From Thiothrix lacustris DSM 21227 (lineage in GTDB: Bacteria; Pseudomonadota; Gammaproteobacteria; Thiotrichales; Thiotrichaceae): a stretch of 64,000 nt of DNA. This document shows, piece after piece, positions 31,093-40,034 of the stretch. Below the pieces are notes generated by a model, which saw only the letters and a list, made by a program, of their open reading frames with translations, made no database searches and was not told the DNA's origin. A program made the translations under genes and the position numbers. Where the stretch lies: NCBI RefSeq assembly GCF_000621325.1, contig NZ_JHYQ01000017.1, positions 1-64,000 on the forward strand, read 5' to 3'. Every line of letters begins with the position of its first letter. Within the stretch, counting starts at the first letter, position 1.

Positions 31093-34000
31093 ATGACCCG
31101 GCCAATCAACAAACTTCTGGTCGCCAATCGTGGCGAAATTGCCATCCGCATCTTGCGGGCAGCGTCTGAACTCAAGTTGCGTACTGTTTCCGTCTATACT
31201 TACGAAGACCGTTTTTCACCACATCGCTACAAGGCTGACGAAGCCTACCAGATTGGCAAGGATGACGAGCCGCTCAAGCCTTACCTCGACATCGAAGCCA
31301 TCATCAAGGTGGCAAAACGCAACCACGTAGACGCGATTCACCCCGGCTACGGCTTTCTCTCCGAAAACGTTACCTTTGCGCGTCGTTGCCGTGAAGAGGG
31401 CATCATTTTCATCGGCCCCACCCCAGAAGCAATGCAAAAACTGGGCGACAAAGTGGCTGCCAAGGAAATCGCGATTGCCTCTGGCTTACCTGTCATCGAG
31501 GACAGCCGCGAACCGCTGGATACGCTGGAAATTGCCAAACGTGAAGCTGACCGCATCGGCTACCCGCTGATGATGAAAGCAGCCTCCGGTGGCGGTGGTC
31601 GTGGGATGCGCGTATTGCGTGAACCTTCACAACTGGAAGGTGCGTATAACGACGCCCGCAATGAAGCCCTAAAAGCCTTCGGCGATGCTACCGTTTTCCT
31701 CGAAAAATACATCGACTCACCCAAGCACATTGAAATCCAGATTTTGGGTGACACTCATGGCAATATCGTTCACTTGTATGAACGCGACTGCTCGGTACAA
31801 CGCCGCTTCCAGAAAGTGGTGGAAGTTGCCCCTAGCACTGGCTTGAAGGACGAAACTCGCGAAAACCTGTACAAATATGCCCTTGCGATTACTCGCCACG
31901 TTGATTACTCCTGTGCAGGCACAGTGGAGTTCTTGGTCGACAAGGATGAGCGCATTTACTTTATCGAAGTGAACCCGCGCGTACAGGTCGAGCACACCAT
32001 TACCGAAGAAATCACCGGCATCGACATTGTGCGCAGCCAGATTTTGATCGCTGGTGGCGCTAAACTCGATGACCCAGAAATCGGTATCCCTTCGCAGGAA
32101 TCGGTTGAATGCAACGGTTACGCCGTGCAATGCCGCATCACCACCGAAGACCCGGAAAACGGTTTCAAGCCTGACTACGGCACTATCATTGCCTACCGCA
32201 GCAGCGGCGGCTTCGGAGTGCGGTTGGATGCGGGTGCGGCTTACCCTGGTGCGAAAGTATCGCCGTTCTTCGACTCCATGCTGGTTAAAGTCACTACGTG
32301 GGGGCGTTCATTGGAAGGAGCTTCCAACCGTAACTTGCGTGCCTTACAGGAATTCCGTATCCGTGGGGTGAAAACCAATATCGGCTTCCTCGAAAACGTG
32401 CTGCAACATCCGGTATTTACCACGGGCAAGTGTACTGTTACCTTCATCGACAACCACCCGGAGCTGTTCCATACGGCGTTACGTTTTGATCGTGGCACCA
32501 AAACCCTGAAGTTCATTGGTAACGTGACGGTCAACGGCAACCCGGATGTGAAGTATGTCGATCCGAACAAGCATTTCCGCAAGCCGATCATCCCGGAATT
32601 CGACAAGGTAGGCGCATACCCCAAAGGTAGCAAAAACTTGCTGGATGAAATGGGTGCAGAAAAATTCTGCCAATGGGTGAAGGAACAGCCAAACATTTTC
32701 TACACCGATACCACGCTGCGTGATGCGCACCAGTCCTTGCTGGCAACCCGCGTGCGTACCGATGATATGATGAAAATTGCGGAAGGTTTGGCCAAAAACC
32801 ACCCGCAACTGTTTTCACTGGAACTGTGGGGTGGGGCGACTTTTGACGTAGCGATGCGCTTCCTGCACGAATGCCCGTGGGATCGTTTGAAGCAACTGCG
32901 CGAAGCCGTTCCCAACATCCTGTTCCAGATGCTGTTCCGTGGCTCCAACGCCGTTGGTTACACTGCCTACCCTGACAATGTGGTGGAAGCCTTCATCGAA
33001 AAGTCGTGGGAAAATGGTATCGACGTGTTCCGCATCTTCGACTCCCTGAACTGGATCGAAGGGATGCGCAAATCCATTCAGGTGGTGCGTGAACGCACTG
33101 GCGGTATCGCGGAAGGCACGATTTGCTACACCGGTAATGTGTTAAACACAGACCCCAGCAATAAGTTCAACCTGCAATACTACCTCGATCTGGCGCGGCA
33201 ATTGGAAGATGCCGGTGCGCACATGCTGGCACTGAAGGATATGGCGGGTCTGCTCAAGCCGTATGCAGCGGAAACCCTGATCCCGGCGTTGAAAGCAGCG
33301 GTCAACATCCCTATCCATTTGCATACCCATGACACCTCTTCCATCCAGTCAGCCACTTTGCTGAAAGCCATCGAAGGCGGGGTGGATGTGGTTGACGGCT
33401 GCATGAGTTCCATGTCCGGCCTGACTTCACAGGTTAACCTGAACTCGCTGATTGCCGCGATGGAAGGCCAGCCGCGTGAACAACCGTTCGACCTCAAGTC
33501 TTTGAACGATTACGCCAACTATTGGGAAGACGTGCGCGAAATGTACTACCCGTTCGAGTCTGGCCTCAAGGCGGGCACGGCGGAAGTGTACAACCACGAA
33601 ATCCCCGGCGGGCAATATTCCAACCTGCGTCCGCAAGCGATTGCGTTGGGTCTGGAGCACAAGTTCGAGGAAGTGAAGGAAAACTACGCCATCGTCAACC
33701 GCATGTTCGGCGACATTGTGAAAGTTACCCCGTCTTCCAAAGTTGTGGGCGACATGGCGATTTACATGACCTCCAACGGCCTGACCGAGCAGGATGTGAT
33801 GGAGCGTGGTAAGTCATTAGCGTTCCCTGATTCTGTGATCGACCTGTTCAAAGGCGGCTTGGGGCAAGTGCCCGGCGGTTTCCCCAAAGACTTGAGCGAC
33901 ATCATTCTCAAGGGTGAAAAGCCGTACACAGGCCGTCCCAATGATCACCTCAAGCCAGTGGATATGGATGCTGAGTTTGAAGCCTTTAAGCAAGAGTTCG

Positions 34001-34536
34001 ACCCGGAACAGACGTTCCTCGACTTCCTATCGTTCAAGATGTACCCGGCGGTATTCCGCGAGTTCTACAAGCACCAGCAGGAATACGGCGAAGTCAGCCA
34101 TTTGCCGACTTCATTGTTCTTCTACGGCCTCAAACTGAACGAGGAAGTGCTGGTTGAACTGGGGCGTGGCAAGGTGCTGATTATTCGCCTGCTATACCGT
34201 TCACCAACGGATGAAAGCGGTATGTGTGGTGTCACTTTCGACTTCAACGGGCAAATCCGTGCGGTACAAATCCGTGACTTGTCGGTTAAACCGACCCGTG
34301 CCACGAACCGTAAAGCGGTTGACCCGAATGAAATCGGCACATCCTTGCAAGGCAAGCTATCCACCGTTATGGTCAAGGCTGGGGATGAAGTTGAGGAGAA
34401 TACCCCACTATTCGTGATCGAAGCGATGAAGATGGAAACCACCATTACCGCGCCAGCAGCGGGTAAGGTCAAGAAGGTTCACTTGCCAGCCGGGGAATTG
34501 GTTGAGCAAGGCGATTTGGTCATCGAATTCGAGTAA
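31093..34536 (+). CDS. pyc: Pyruvate carboxylase (full-length, biotin-dependent)
   Basis: The 1147-residue protein carries biotin carboxylase (residues 1-450: LLVANRGEIAIRIL, ASGGGGRGMRVL, EVNPRVQVEHT), carboxyltransferase (from about 540: TDTTLRDAHQSLLATRVRT) and a C-terminal biotinyl domain with EAMKMET (biotin Lys1113). It converts pyruvate and bicarbonate to oxaloacetate using ATP, feeding the citric acid cycle. One chain with all three domains marks it as the alpha-4 type rather than the two-subunit form. The start MTRPINKLLVANRGE has AAGG upstream; an in-frame GTG 22 codons earlier is less likely. Confidence 0.95.
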   Translation: MTRPINKLLVANRGEIAIRILRAASELKLRTVSVYTYEDRFSPHRYKADEAYQIGKDDEPLKPYLDIEAIIKVAKRNHVDAIHPGYGFLSENVTFARRCREEGIIFIGPTPEAMQKLGDKVAAKEIAIASGLPVIEDSREPLDTLEIAKREADRIGYPLMMKAASGGGGRGMRVLREPSQLEGAYNDARNEALKAFGDATVFLEKYIDSPKHIEIQILGDTHGNIVHLYERDCSVQRRFQKVVEVAPSTGLKDETRENLYKYALAITRHVDYSCAGTVEFLVDKDERIYFIEVNPRVQVEHTITEEITGIDIVRSQILIAGGAKLDDPEIGIPSQESVECNGYAVQCRITTEDPENGFKPDYGTIIAYRSSGGFGVRLDAGAAYPGAKVSPFFDSMLVKVTTWGRSLEGASNRNLRALQEFRIRGVKTNIGFLENVLQHPVFTTGKCTVTFIDNHPELFHTALRFDRGTKTLKFIGNVTVNGNPDVKYVDPNKHFRKPIIPEFDKVGAYPKGSKNLLDEMGAEKFCQWVKEQPNIFYTDTTLRDAHQSLLATRVRTDDMMKIAEGLAKNHPQLFSLELWGGATFDVAMRFLHECPWDRLKQLREAVPNILFQMLFRGSNAVGYTAYPDNVVEAFIEKSWENGIDVFRIFDSLNWIEGMRKSIQVVRERTGGIAEGTICYTGNVLNTDPSNKFNLQYYLDLARQLEDAGAHMLALKDMAGLLKPYAAETLIPALKAAVNIPIHLHTHDTSSIQSATLLKAIEGGVDVVDGCMSSMSGLTSQVNLNSLIAAMEGQPREQPFDLKSLNDYANYWEDVREMYYPFESGLKAGTAEVYNHEIPGGQYSNLRPQAIALGLEHKFEEVKENYAIVNRMFGDIVKVTPSSKVVGDMAIYMTSNGLTEQDVMERGKSLAFPDSVIDLFKGGLGQVPGGFPKDLSDIILKGEKPYTGRPNDHLKPVDMDAEFEAFKQEFDPEQTFLDFLSFKMYPAVFREFYKHQQEYGEVSHLPTSLFFYGLKLNEEVLVELGRGKVLIIRLLYRSPTDESGMCGVTFDFNGQIRAVQIRDLSVKPTRATNRKAVDPNEIGTSLQGKLSTVMVKAGDEVEENTPLFVIEAMKMETTITAPAAGKVKKVHLPAGELVEQGDLVIEFE

Positions 34537-34592
34537 GCGGATCTGTTTTCCTGACCCTCCCGCCGTAAGGGGGAGGGCACAGGATTTCTGCA

Positions 34593-35957
34593 TTATCCCG
34601 TCATTTTTATTTGCGAAAACTTCGTTAACGCCCGTTCGCGGCTAGCTTTTAAGTCCACGATCGGCAAAGGGTAATCCCGCGTCTGCAATTCCGGTATCCA
34701 CCGCCGGATGTATTCACCGTCAGGATCGAACGTCTGCTCTTGCAAGGTCGGGTTGAAAATGCGGAAATACGGTGCGGCATCCGCGCCGCAACCGGCTACC
34801 CACTGCCACCCGAGTACATTGCTGGCAAGATCAGCATCCACCAGCGTATCCCGGAACCACTGTTCCCCCACCTGCCACGGCACCAACAAGTTTTTGGTGA
34901 GCAACGATGCCACGATCATGCGTACCCGATTATGCATCCAGCCGGTTTGCCAGAGTTCGCGCATCCCTGCATCAATGATGGGAAAGCCGGTTTGCCCGCG
35001 TTGCCAGCGTTCCAATACGTCGGTGTAATTGTCTGCCCACGGAAAGTGGTCGAAACGCGCATCTAGCGCCCGTTCGACGGTGTGCGGAAAGTGGTACAGC
35101 AGGTAATACGCAAACTCTCGCCAGCCAATTTCCTGCATAAAATGGCGTAAACCATTTTCCGCGCTGGGCTGTTCTGCCAAATGCCGTTCGGTATGGTAAA
35201 CCGCTTGGCGGGGGCTGATTTCACCGAAATGCAGGTGCGGGGAAAGCCGGGCAGTGCCGGGTTGAGCGGGGAAATTACGCGCTTCCTTGTAAGCACCGCC
35301 ATGTGTTGGCAAGAAATCGTGCAGCTTTTGCATGGCAGCTTCTTCACCGACTTGCGAGTGAGCCATCATGCCGGTGTCCCAACGGATATGCGGCAGCAAA
35401 CCCAGTGTTTCCAGCGGCAGGCTTTCTGGTTGCAAGGGGGGGGGGGGAATGCGTTCCGGCAGGGGTAGGGGCAAATGCTGGATGCCGTGTTTCAACATGG
35501 CTTTCCAGAAAGGTGTGAAGACTTTGTAGGGTGTGCTGTCGGCTTTGAGCACTTCCCACGGTTCATTGAGCAGGCTGGCGTTGAAGCTGTGGACAGCACA
35601 ACTTGGCTTGAGAGCTTCCTTGATGTGCTTGTCGCGGGCGAGGCTTTGCGGGTCGTATACCCGGTTCCAATACACATGGGTTGCGCCGGTGGCGGCGATC
35701 AGTTTTTGTAAGATCGGCAGCGCTGAGCCTTGTTGTAAGGTCAGGCGGTTTCCTATGGCTTGCAAGCGTGTATCCAGGTCTTGCAAACTGTGGTGTAACC
35801 ATGCGCGACTGGCTGCTCCCAATTGGCTGACAGAAGTGGGTAACGGGTCGTCAATGAAGAGCGGGATAATGTGGTCGCATGTACGGCAGGCATGGTACAA
35901 GGCTGGGTTATCAGCAAGGCGCAGGTCTTGCCGCAGCCAAACGATGGCGGTTGTCAT
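34593..35957 (-). CDS. phrB: Deoxyribodipyrimidine photolyase (CPD class I type)
   Basis: The 454-residue protein begins TTAIVWLRQDLRLADNPAL and contains GWREFAYYLLYHFP, TGFPIIDAGMRELWQTGWMH and WQWVAGCGADAAPYFRIFNP, the FAD-binding core of photolyases. It repairs UV-induced pyrimidine dimers using light. The ATG overlaps the stop of the MerR-type regulator, so the two form an operon. A run of 12 C on the coding strand encodes PPPP in a linker around residues 171-174 and may be prone to slippage. Confidence 0.93.
   Translation of the reverse strand: MTTAIVWLRQDLRLADNPALYHACRTCDHIIPLFIDDPLPTSVSQLGAASRAWLHHSLQDLDTRLQAIGNRLTLQQGSALPILQKLIAATGATHVYWNRVYDPQSLARDKHIKEALKPSCAVHSFNASLLNEPWEVLKADSTPYKVFTPFWKAMLKHGIQHLPLPLPERIPPPPLQPESLPLETLGLLPHIRWDTGMMAHSQVGEEAAMQKLHDFLPTHGGAYKEARNFPAQPGTARLSPHLHFGEISPRQAVYHTERHLAEQPSAENGLRHFMQEIGWREFAYYLLYHFPHTVERALDARFDHFPWADNYTDVLERWQRGQTGFPIIDAGMRELWQTGWMHNRVRMIVASLLTKNLLVPWQVGEQWFRDTLVDADLASNVLGWQWVAGCGADAAPYFRIFNPTLQEQTFDPDGEYIRRWIPELQTRDYPLPIVDLKASRERALTKFSQIKMTG
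35436..35447 (-). repeat. C12 homopolymer tract in photolyase coding strand
   Basis: Twelve consecutive G on the plus strand read as CCC x4 in the photolyase frame. A change of one unit would frameshift the gene near its middle. It lies between the N-terminal antenna domain and the FAD domain. Confidence 0.8.
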
Positions 35958-36886
35958 GGAGCCTTACCCGGTATGAGCAGGGTTTGATCCATGAAACGGC
36001 AAACCTCGCTTAAGTCAGTCGGTAGCCTTTGAATCAAGGCGTGTTCCTGCGTTTCAGGCGTCTGTTCTTCTTGAGTGCCTGACAGGAAAACACGGATATT
36101 GGTCATGTTTACCAAGGCGTGCAAAGCGCTGGTAATGCTGCCGTGTTGGGGGAGCAGTAAAGCATCAAATGTTACCCGCCCGATTATCAGGGGCAGGTGA
36201 TTCAGTTGGGTTTTTGTCCCCAGCAAGCTGACCTGATAACCGTGTTGGCTGAGCACATTGGCGAGTAACAGCGACTCTAGCTGCGCCTCATGGCCACAGG
36301 TATTAGCCAGCAGGATGTGTTTGCCTGTGGCGCGGCCATTGTGTTGCAAATAGCGTGAACCCAATTTGGCACACAGGAATTCGTGCAAGAACGCGTAATC
36401 CGCATGGGTGGAGGGCAGTACGCCCTGTTGTTGCCAAAGCTGTTGGTGGAGTGGCAGCAATAATTTTTTGGCGACCAGTTCCAGCGAATACAAAGACACG
36501 GCTTCGTTAAACACTTGTTCGAGTGAGCGGGCATCGAGTTTATGGATCCAGCGTTGGAACAGGGTGCAGTAATGTCGCCAAGGGTCATCGGTTTGCGCCG
36601 TTTTTGCTGGGTGCAACAGGGTTAAGTGGTTATTGCTGTCGATGACATCCCGGACACGGCTAACAGGAATGCCTTGATCAAGCAGCACCAGCACTTGCTT
36701 TACCCGTTCAACGTCCTGCTGGCTGTAAAGGCGGTGGCCTTTGGGGGTGCGGCGTGGTTTCAGTAAGCCGTAACGGCGTTCCCATGCCCGCAAGGTAACG
36801 GTGTTAACACCCGTCTGTTCAGAAACAGTGCCAATCGGAAAAAGTGCAGTATTGTCGTTCCCTTCAGGGGCAGTGTTAAAATTCAT
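35954..36886 (-). CDS. MerR-family regulator with degenerate B12-binding-like domain
   Basis: Residues 16-85 are a MerR HTH (PIGTVSEQTGVNTVTLRAWE, RRYGLLKPRRTPKGHRLYS). The C-terminal two-thirds has a helical cap and a Rossmann-like region as in CarH/LitR light sensors: GHEAQLESLLLANVLSQHGY followed by VSLLGTKTQLNHL. His199 is at the cobalamin-ligand position, but the Glu two residues before it is Cys and the following Gly is lost, so B12 binding is uncertain. Linkage to photolyase suggests light or stress control of DNA repair. Its stop overlaps the phrB start. Confidence 0.85.
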   Translation of the reverse strand: MNFNTAPEGNDNTALFPIGTVSEQTGVNTVTLRAWERRYGLLKPRRTPKGHRLYSQQDVERVKQVLVLLDQGIPVSRVRDVIDSNNHLTLLHPAKTAQTDDPWRHYCTLFQRWIHKLDARSLEQVFNEAVSLYSLELVAKKLLLPLHQQLWQQQGVLPSTHADYAFLHEFLCAKLGSRYLQHNGRATGKHILLANTCGHEAQLESLLLANVLSQHGYQVSLLGTKTQLNHLPLIIGRVTFDALLLPQHGSITSALHALVNMTNIRVFLSGTQEEQTPETQEHALIQRLPTDLSEVCRFMDQTLLIPGKAP

Positions 36887-36910
36887 AGGTTTTGTAACGG
36901 CCTTGTACAG

Positions 36911-36934
36911 TAATCATCTAACTATAGGTGATTA
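36911..36934 (-). promoter_or_regulatory. TAATCATC-N8-GGTGATTA inverted repeat upstream of the MerR gene
   Basis: The arms (36911-36918 and 36927-36934) are complementary except for one T:G position. The repeat lies 25-48 bases upstream of the regulator ATG, the usual position of a MerR-type autoregulatory operator. Confidence 0.45.
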
Positions 36935-36975
36935 TCTGAAGCTGGAACAGTATTCCCATGAAAATTATGGGCATC

Positions 36976-37006
36976 AAAAAAGCCGCCTTGTTAGGGCGGC
37001 TTTTTT
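36976..37006. terminator. Bidirectional intrinsic terminator
   Basis: AAAAAAGCCGCC-N6/7-GGCGGCTTTTTT forms a stem with A-run and T-run on either side, so it can terminate in both directions. It lies between the YidB-like gene end and the MerR regulatory region. Confidence 0.85.
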
Positions 37007-37027
37007 AGCGAGAACTGGTAAGCCGAA

Positions 37028-37498
37028 TTAACGACCGAACAGCTTGCTTGCCAGACCAATAGCGCCAGATACGCCACCAACTGAATCCAGCAGGCTATTC
37101 ATATCCAGTGAACCGCTTGGGGATGCTTTGTCGACGACTTCAGGGACAGCCGCTTGCAGACCGCTAACGGCTTGATCAGGGCTAATGCCCAGTTGCTGGG
37201 CGAAAGCAGCGATTTTGTCCTGACCGAACATTTGAGTCACTTGGCTACCGCTAGGCTGGGCATTAGCGCCATTGCCTAACCAGGATGCTGCCAGTGATGC
37301 CAGACCAGAGTCACCACCACCTTGCATACCGGAGATCATGGAGGCCAAGCCGCCTAAGCCACCCGCTTGTGCCTGATTTTGACCACCACCCATCAGACCC
37401 ATCATGGCTGAAGCGATTTCAGTCATTTCCAGTTGGCCGTCACCATCTTTATCCAGTTGGCTTTTGAACAACTGTACAGCAATTTGCATCATATCCAT
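37028..37498 (-). CDS. YidB-like (DUF937) protein with N-terminal EF-hand
   Basis: The C-terminal half (QMFGQDKIAAFAQQLGISPD, AVPEVVDKASPSGSLDMNSL) matches the YidB/DUF937 family. The N-terminus has a canonical calcium-binding loop DKDGDGQLEMTE (residues about 16-27), then a Gly/Gln-rich low-complexity linker. An EF-hand on YidB-like proteins is unusual and suggests calcium-controlled behaviour. It lies 18 bases after the Kbp-like gene, so the two are probably co-transcribed. Function is not established. Confidence 0.8.
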   Translation of the reverse strand: MDMMQIAVQLFKSQLDKDGDGQLEMTEIASAMMGLMGGGQNQAQAGGLGGLASMISGMQGGGDSGLASLAASWLGNGANAQPSGSQVTQMFGQDKIAAFAQQLGISPDQAVSGLQAAVPEVVDKASPSGSLDMNSLLDSVGGVSGAIGLASKLFGR

Positions 37499-37516
37499 GT
37501 ATGAATGTACCTTTAG

Positions 37517-37960
37517 TTAGATATTTTTAGGAATGCGGATTTTCTGGCCTGGGAAGATTTTGTCAGCATCTTTGATGACTTCACGGTTTACTTCCACAAT
37601 CTTGGTGTACTTGGCACCGTTGCCATAAGCATCTTCGGCAATTTTCCACAAGGTGTCGCCTTTGACGATAACATAAAATTCATCGTCTCCACCAACTTGG
37701 CTGCCATCAGTAATGGTCATGCCATCAGCTTTGACTTCCTGAATACCCATAGCGTTGCCTGCCATCAGGACGGCTTTTTCCAGCGCCTCAGCAGACTGTG
37801 CTTGACCAGTCAACGTGGCAACGCCATCCTTGACTTCAACTTGCAGGCCATTGACTCCGGGGTTGTCTTCATTGATGTGTTGTGTCAAGGCAGCGGGGGC
37901 TTCTTCTTCCTTGCCAAAAATTTTCTTGCCAATATTACGGGCAAAATCAAACAGTCCCAT
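37517..37960 (-). CDS. kbp: BON-LysM protein, Kbp (YgaU)-like potassium-binding protein
   Basis: The 147-residue protein starts MGLFDFARNIGKKIFGKEEE, has a BON domain (residues about 25-90, VNGLQVEVKDGVATLTGQAQ) and a C-terminal LysM (FYVIVKGDTLWKIAEDAYGN, PGQKIRIPKNI). In E. coli Kbp is a cytoplasmic potassium sensor of the same size and layout. No signal peptide is present. It is the first gene of a leftward pair with the YidB-like protein. Confidence 0.88.
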   Translation of the reverse strand: MGLFDFARNIGKKIFGKEEEAPAALTQHINEDNPGVNGLQVEVKDGVATLTGQAQSAEALEKAVLMAGNAMGIQEVKADGMTITDGSQVGGDDEFYVIVKGDTLWKIAEDAYGNGAKYTKIVEVNREVIKDADKIFPGQKIRIPKNI

Positions 37961-38091
37961 CTTATTTTCTCCTATGGTTTACGTGTGGATTGATCTCCAA
38001 GCGTAGTATAGACGCTATTCAGTCAAAATTAACCATTGACCTGATAGTCAGTCGAAAAATGCGATGTGAAGGTTCATACAGAAGAATAGGT

Positions 38092-38715
38092 TTAGGTGAG
38101 GAATGCACCAAATTTAACCAAGCGCTGCTGCCAGTAAGTTTTGCTGAGGCTGTCAATGGTGACTTTGCCACCGCCAGATGCTGCGTTAATGAAATCGCCG
38201 CGCCCGATGTAGATGCCTACATGATTGATTATGCTGCCACTGGTGCGGAAGAAGATTAGGTCGCCGGGTCGCATTTCTTCAAAGCTGATGGTGCGGCTGG
38301 CCTTGCTTTGTTCGAGTGCGGTGCGGGGTAGGCTTATGCCTTGGGCATTTTTGTAGACGTACTGCGTCAAGCCACTGCAATCAAAGCCTTCGCGGGGTGT
38401 TTCGCCGCCGTAGGTGTAACGTACTCCTAGCGCTTGATGTGCATGTGTGAGTAAGGCGCGTCTTGCCGGTGCATCGGCTGGTTCAGTTTGTTGGGAGAAG
38501 GGTTGGTATTGTTGGGAATAGGCGGGTTGCGACATTCCCTGGGTATTATAGCTAGCGAAATACGGTCTTGGTTCCCCTTGGTAAGCCCCCGGAACGGTAT
38601 GGTTCCAATAAGGGTATTGTGCTGTTTGTGGGTAGTAAGCGACAGGCGCACAGCCACCCAAGAATGCCGCTACTGTACCCATCAATAGCGATGCTTTAAT
38701 TTTGCCCATGATCAT
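38092..38715 (-). CDS. NlpC/P60 family lipoprotein endopeptidase
   Basis: The 207-residue protein begins with a lipoprotein signal (KASLLMGTVAAFLGGC; lipobox LGGC), a Tyr/Pro/Gln-rich linker, and an NlpC/P60 domain with catalytic EGFDCSGLTQYVY (Cys), INHVGIYIGRGDFINAAS (His). It cleaves gamma-D-Glu-diaminopimelate bonds in peptidoglycan (family knowledge), anchored in the outer or inner membrane. Two close ATGs (38715 and 38709) are both possible starts. Confidence 0.9.
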   Translation of the reverse strand: MIMGKIKASLLMGTVAAFLGGCAPVAYYPQTAQYPYWNHTVPGAYQGEPRPYFASYNTQGMSQPAYSQQYQPFSQQTEPADAPARRALLTHAHQALGVRYTYGGETPREGFDCSGLTQYVYKNAQGISLPRTALEQSKASRTISFEEMRPGDLIFFRTSGSIINHVGIYIGRGDFINAASGGGKVTIDSLSKTYWQQRLVKFGAFLT

Positions 38716-38790
38716 CTGCCCTATTTTTTGTTATGCATTTAGAACCAAAGCTTATTCTATAAGTTCAAAACTGAATGCACACAAACAGAA

Positions 38791-38822
38791 CCCGGCCAAA
38801 CATGACGCTTGGTCGGGTTTTT
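38791..38822. terminator. Intrinsic terminator-like hairpin after the DsrC-family gene
   Basis: CCCGGCCAA (38791-38799) pairs with TTGGTCGGG (38809-38817), with one wobble, and TTTTT follows on the plus strand. It lies just downstream of the leftward DsrC-family gene and can end that transcript, though the minus-strand T-run is weak. Confidence 0.6.
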
Positions 38823-38839
38823 ACAGGGATCAGGATTTT

Positions 38840-39211
38840 TTACCAGTTGGTGCCGAAACTTTTATCGGATTCATTGCCCAATTTAGGCAAGTCAGCCAAG
38901 TCGTGAATGGTGCTCAAGGGGCCATCCGGGAACAGTTGGTACAAATATTTACGCCCACCCTGTCGCAGAAATTCTTCCTGCATCATGTCGGCAAGGGCGC
39001 GGGCATTTTGGCAGTCGTCGCAGTGCTCGTAGAAGTCCAGTACAAAATTGACGACATCCATGTGGGCATCCGTCAGGGTAATACCGCGTTCGGCCGCATT
39101 TTTACTGATCAAATCGTAAACACGGTCAACTTTTAAGTGGGGAAGTGGAGCTCGCATAACGGGATGGGCACGTGGGAACATTTCGTCCAAAGAAACATCG
39201 CTAAACATCAT
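38840..39211 (-). CDS. TusE/DsrC family protein lacking the C-terminal cysteines
   Basis: The 123-residue protein keeps the family core: ITLTDAHMDVVNFVLDFYEH and RKYLYQLFPDGP. In DsrC/TusE a penultimate Cys carries the sulfur and another lies about ten residues before; here the C-terminus is LGNESDKSFGTNW with no Cys. Instead it has EHCDDCQNAR (Cys64 and Cys67). It may be a regulatory or structural paralog, or use the CxxC for redox chemistry. AGGAGG precedes the ATG. The presence of the family fits a sulfur-oxidising host. Confidence 0.82.
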   Translation of the reverse strand: MMFSDVSLDEMFPRAHPVMRAPLPHLKVDRVYDLISKNAAERGITLTDAHMDVVNFVLDFYEHCDDCQNARALADMMQEEFLRQGGRKYLYQLFPDGPLSTIHDLADLPKLGNESDKSFGTNW

Positions 39212-39413
39212 GGTGTAATCCTCCTGCTGGTTTTTTATGGCGATCGTAAACCTTTTTGTATCTCTAGTGGTGTTATTTAAAGTCTCTGTATATACCTAAA
39301 GTAATATTTCCGACTGCTTAAGTCAAGTTATCGGTTCAGCTTAAGAATGATTTGCAAGAAATGTTGATGACGACGAGGTATCCTCGTGTCTGCTTAACTG
39401 TGTGGAGTATCCA

Positions 39414-40022
39414 ATGCCTATGAGCACTTCCCAACCTACATTCAGCAGCCTGACACTGGCGGCTTACGGCTGGTCGCCTGCCAACTGGCAAGCAATGCTT
39501 TACCCAGATGATTTGCCCCCAGACTGGCACATTTCCTATTACGCCAACGAATTCATCAGGATTTTGCTACCCGCTAGTGATTGGGAAACATCATTGGCGA
39601 AAGCAGCGCTCTGGGCAGCAGAAACAGGGCAGGATTTTGGCTTCTATCTGGAAATTACCACTGGCTTATTGCAGGCGCAGCACTGGCAACAAGTAAAGAC
39701 TGCCGTTGACATGTATTTGGATAATCAGGTATTGGGGCTGTTGGTGGAGGCAGAAGCACTGCCCTTATTGCCGCTGGATTGGTCAGAACGTTTCCCCGTG
39801 CATGTGCGGCATCCGGGGCAATGGCTGGCGGAAATGCCAAGTGGTGCAGAGGCGCAACTTGGCTTGTTACAAGCAACACAAGCATTTTCCCCACCCGCCT
39901 TGCGTGAAGTGTTTGAAGAAATCCAGCAACAGACAGCGCATCGGGATGTTATCCTGTTTCTGGATACGCCGTGGGCAATGCTAGAACAACTGCGTCTGAT
40001 GAAGCAACTGTACGGAGTTTAA
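39414..40022 (+). CDS. Unknown protein (202 aa), DUF72-like N-terminus
   Basis: GGAG six bases before ATG 39414 decides the start. The N-terminus reads LTLAAYGWSPANWQAMLYPD, then PPDWHISYYANEFIRILLPA, reminiscent of DUF72-type proteins (YYANEF), but the rest is shorter and I cannot assign a reaction. It has no membrane segment. The palindrome ACGAGGTATCCTCGT at 39373-39387 lies 27 bases upstream and may be a regulatory site. It converges on the zinc-ribbon gene, 12 bases apart. Confidence 0.65.
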   Translation: MPMSTSQPTFSSLTLAAYGWSPANWQAMLYPDDLPPDWHISYYANEFIRILLPASDWETSLAKAALWAAETGQDFGFYLEITTGLLQAQHWQQVKTAVDMYLDNQVLGLLVEAEALPLLPLDWSERFPVHVRHPGQWLAEMPSGAEAQLGLLQATQAFSPPALREVFEEIQQQTAHRDVILFLDTPWAMLEQLRLMKQLYGV

Positions 40023-40034
40023 GCAAGGCGTTGC

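Noticed and set aside
34548-34577. CCCTCCC/GGGAGGG hairpin between pyc and phrB
   Set aside because: It may help to end the convergent transcripts, but it has no T-run on either side, so it is not listed as a terminator.
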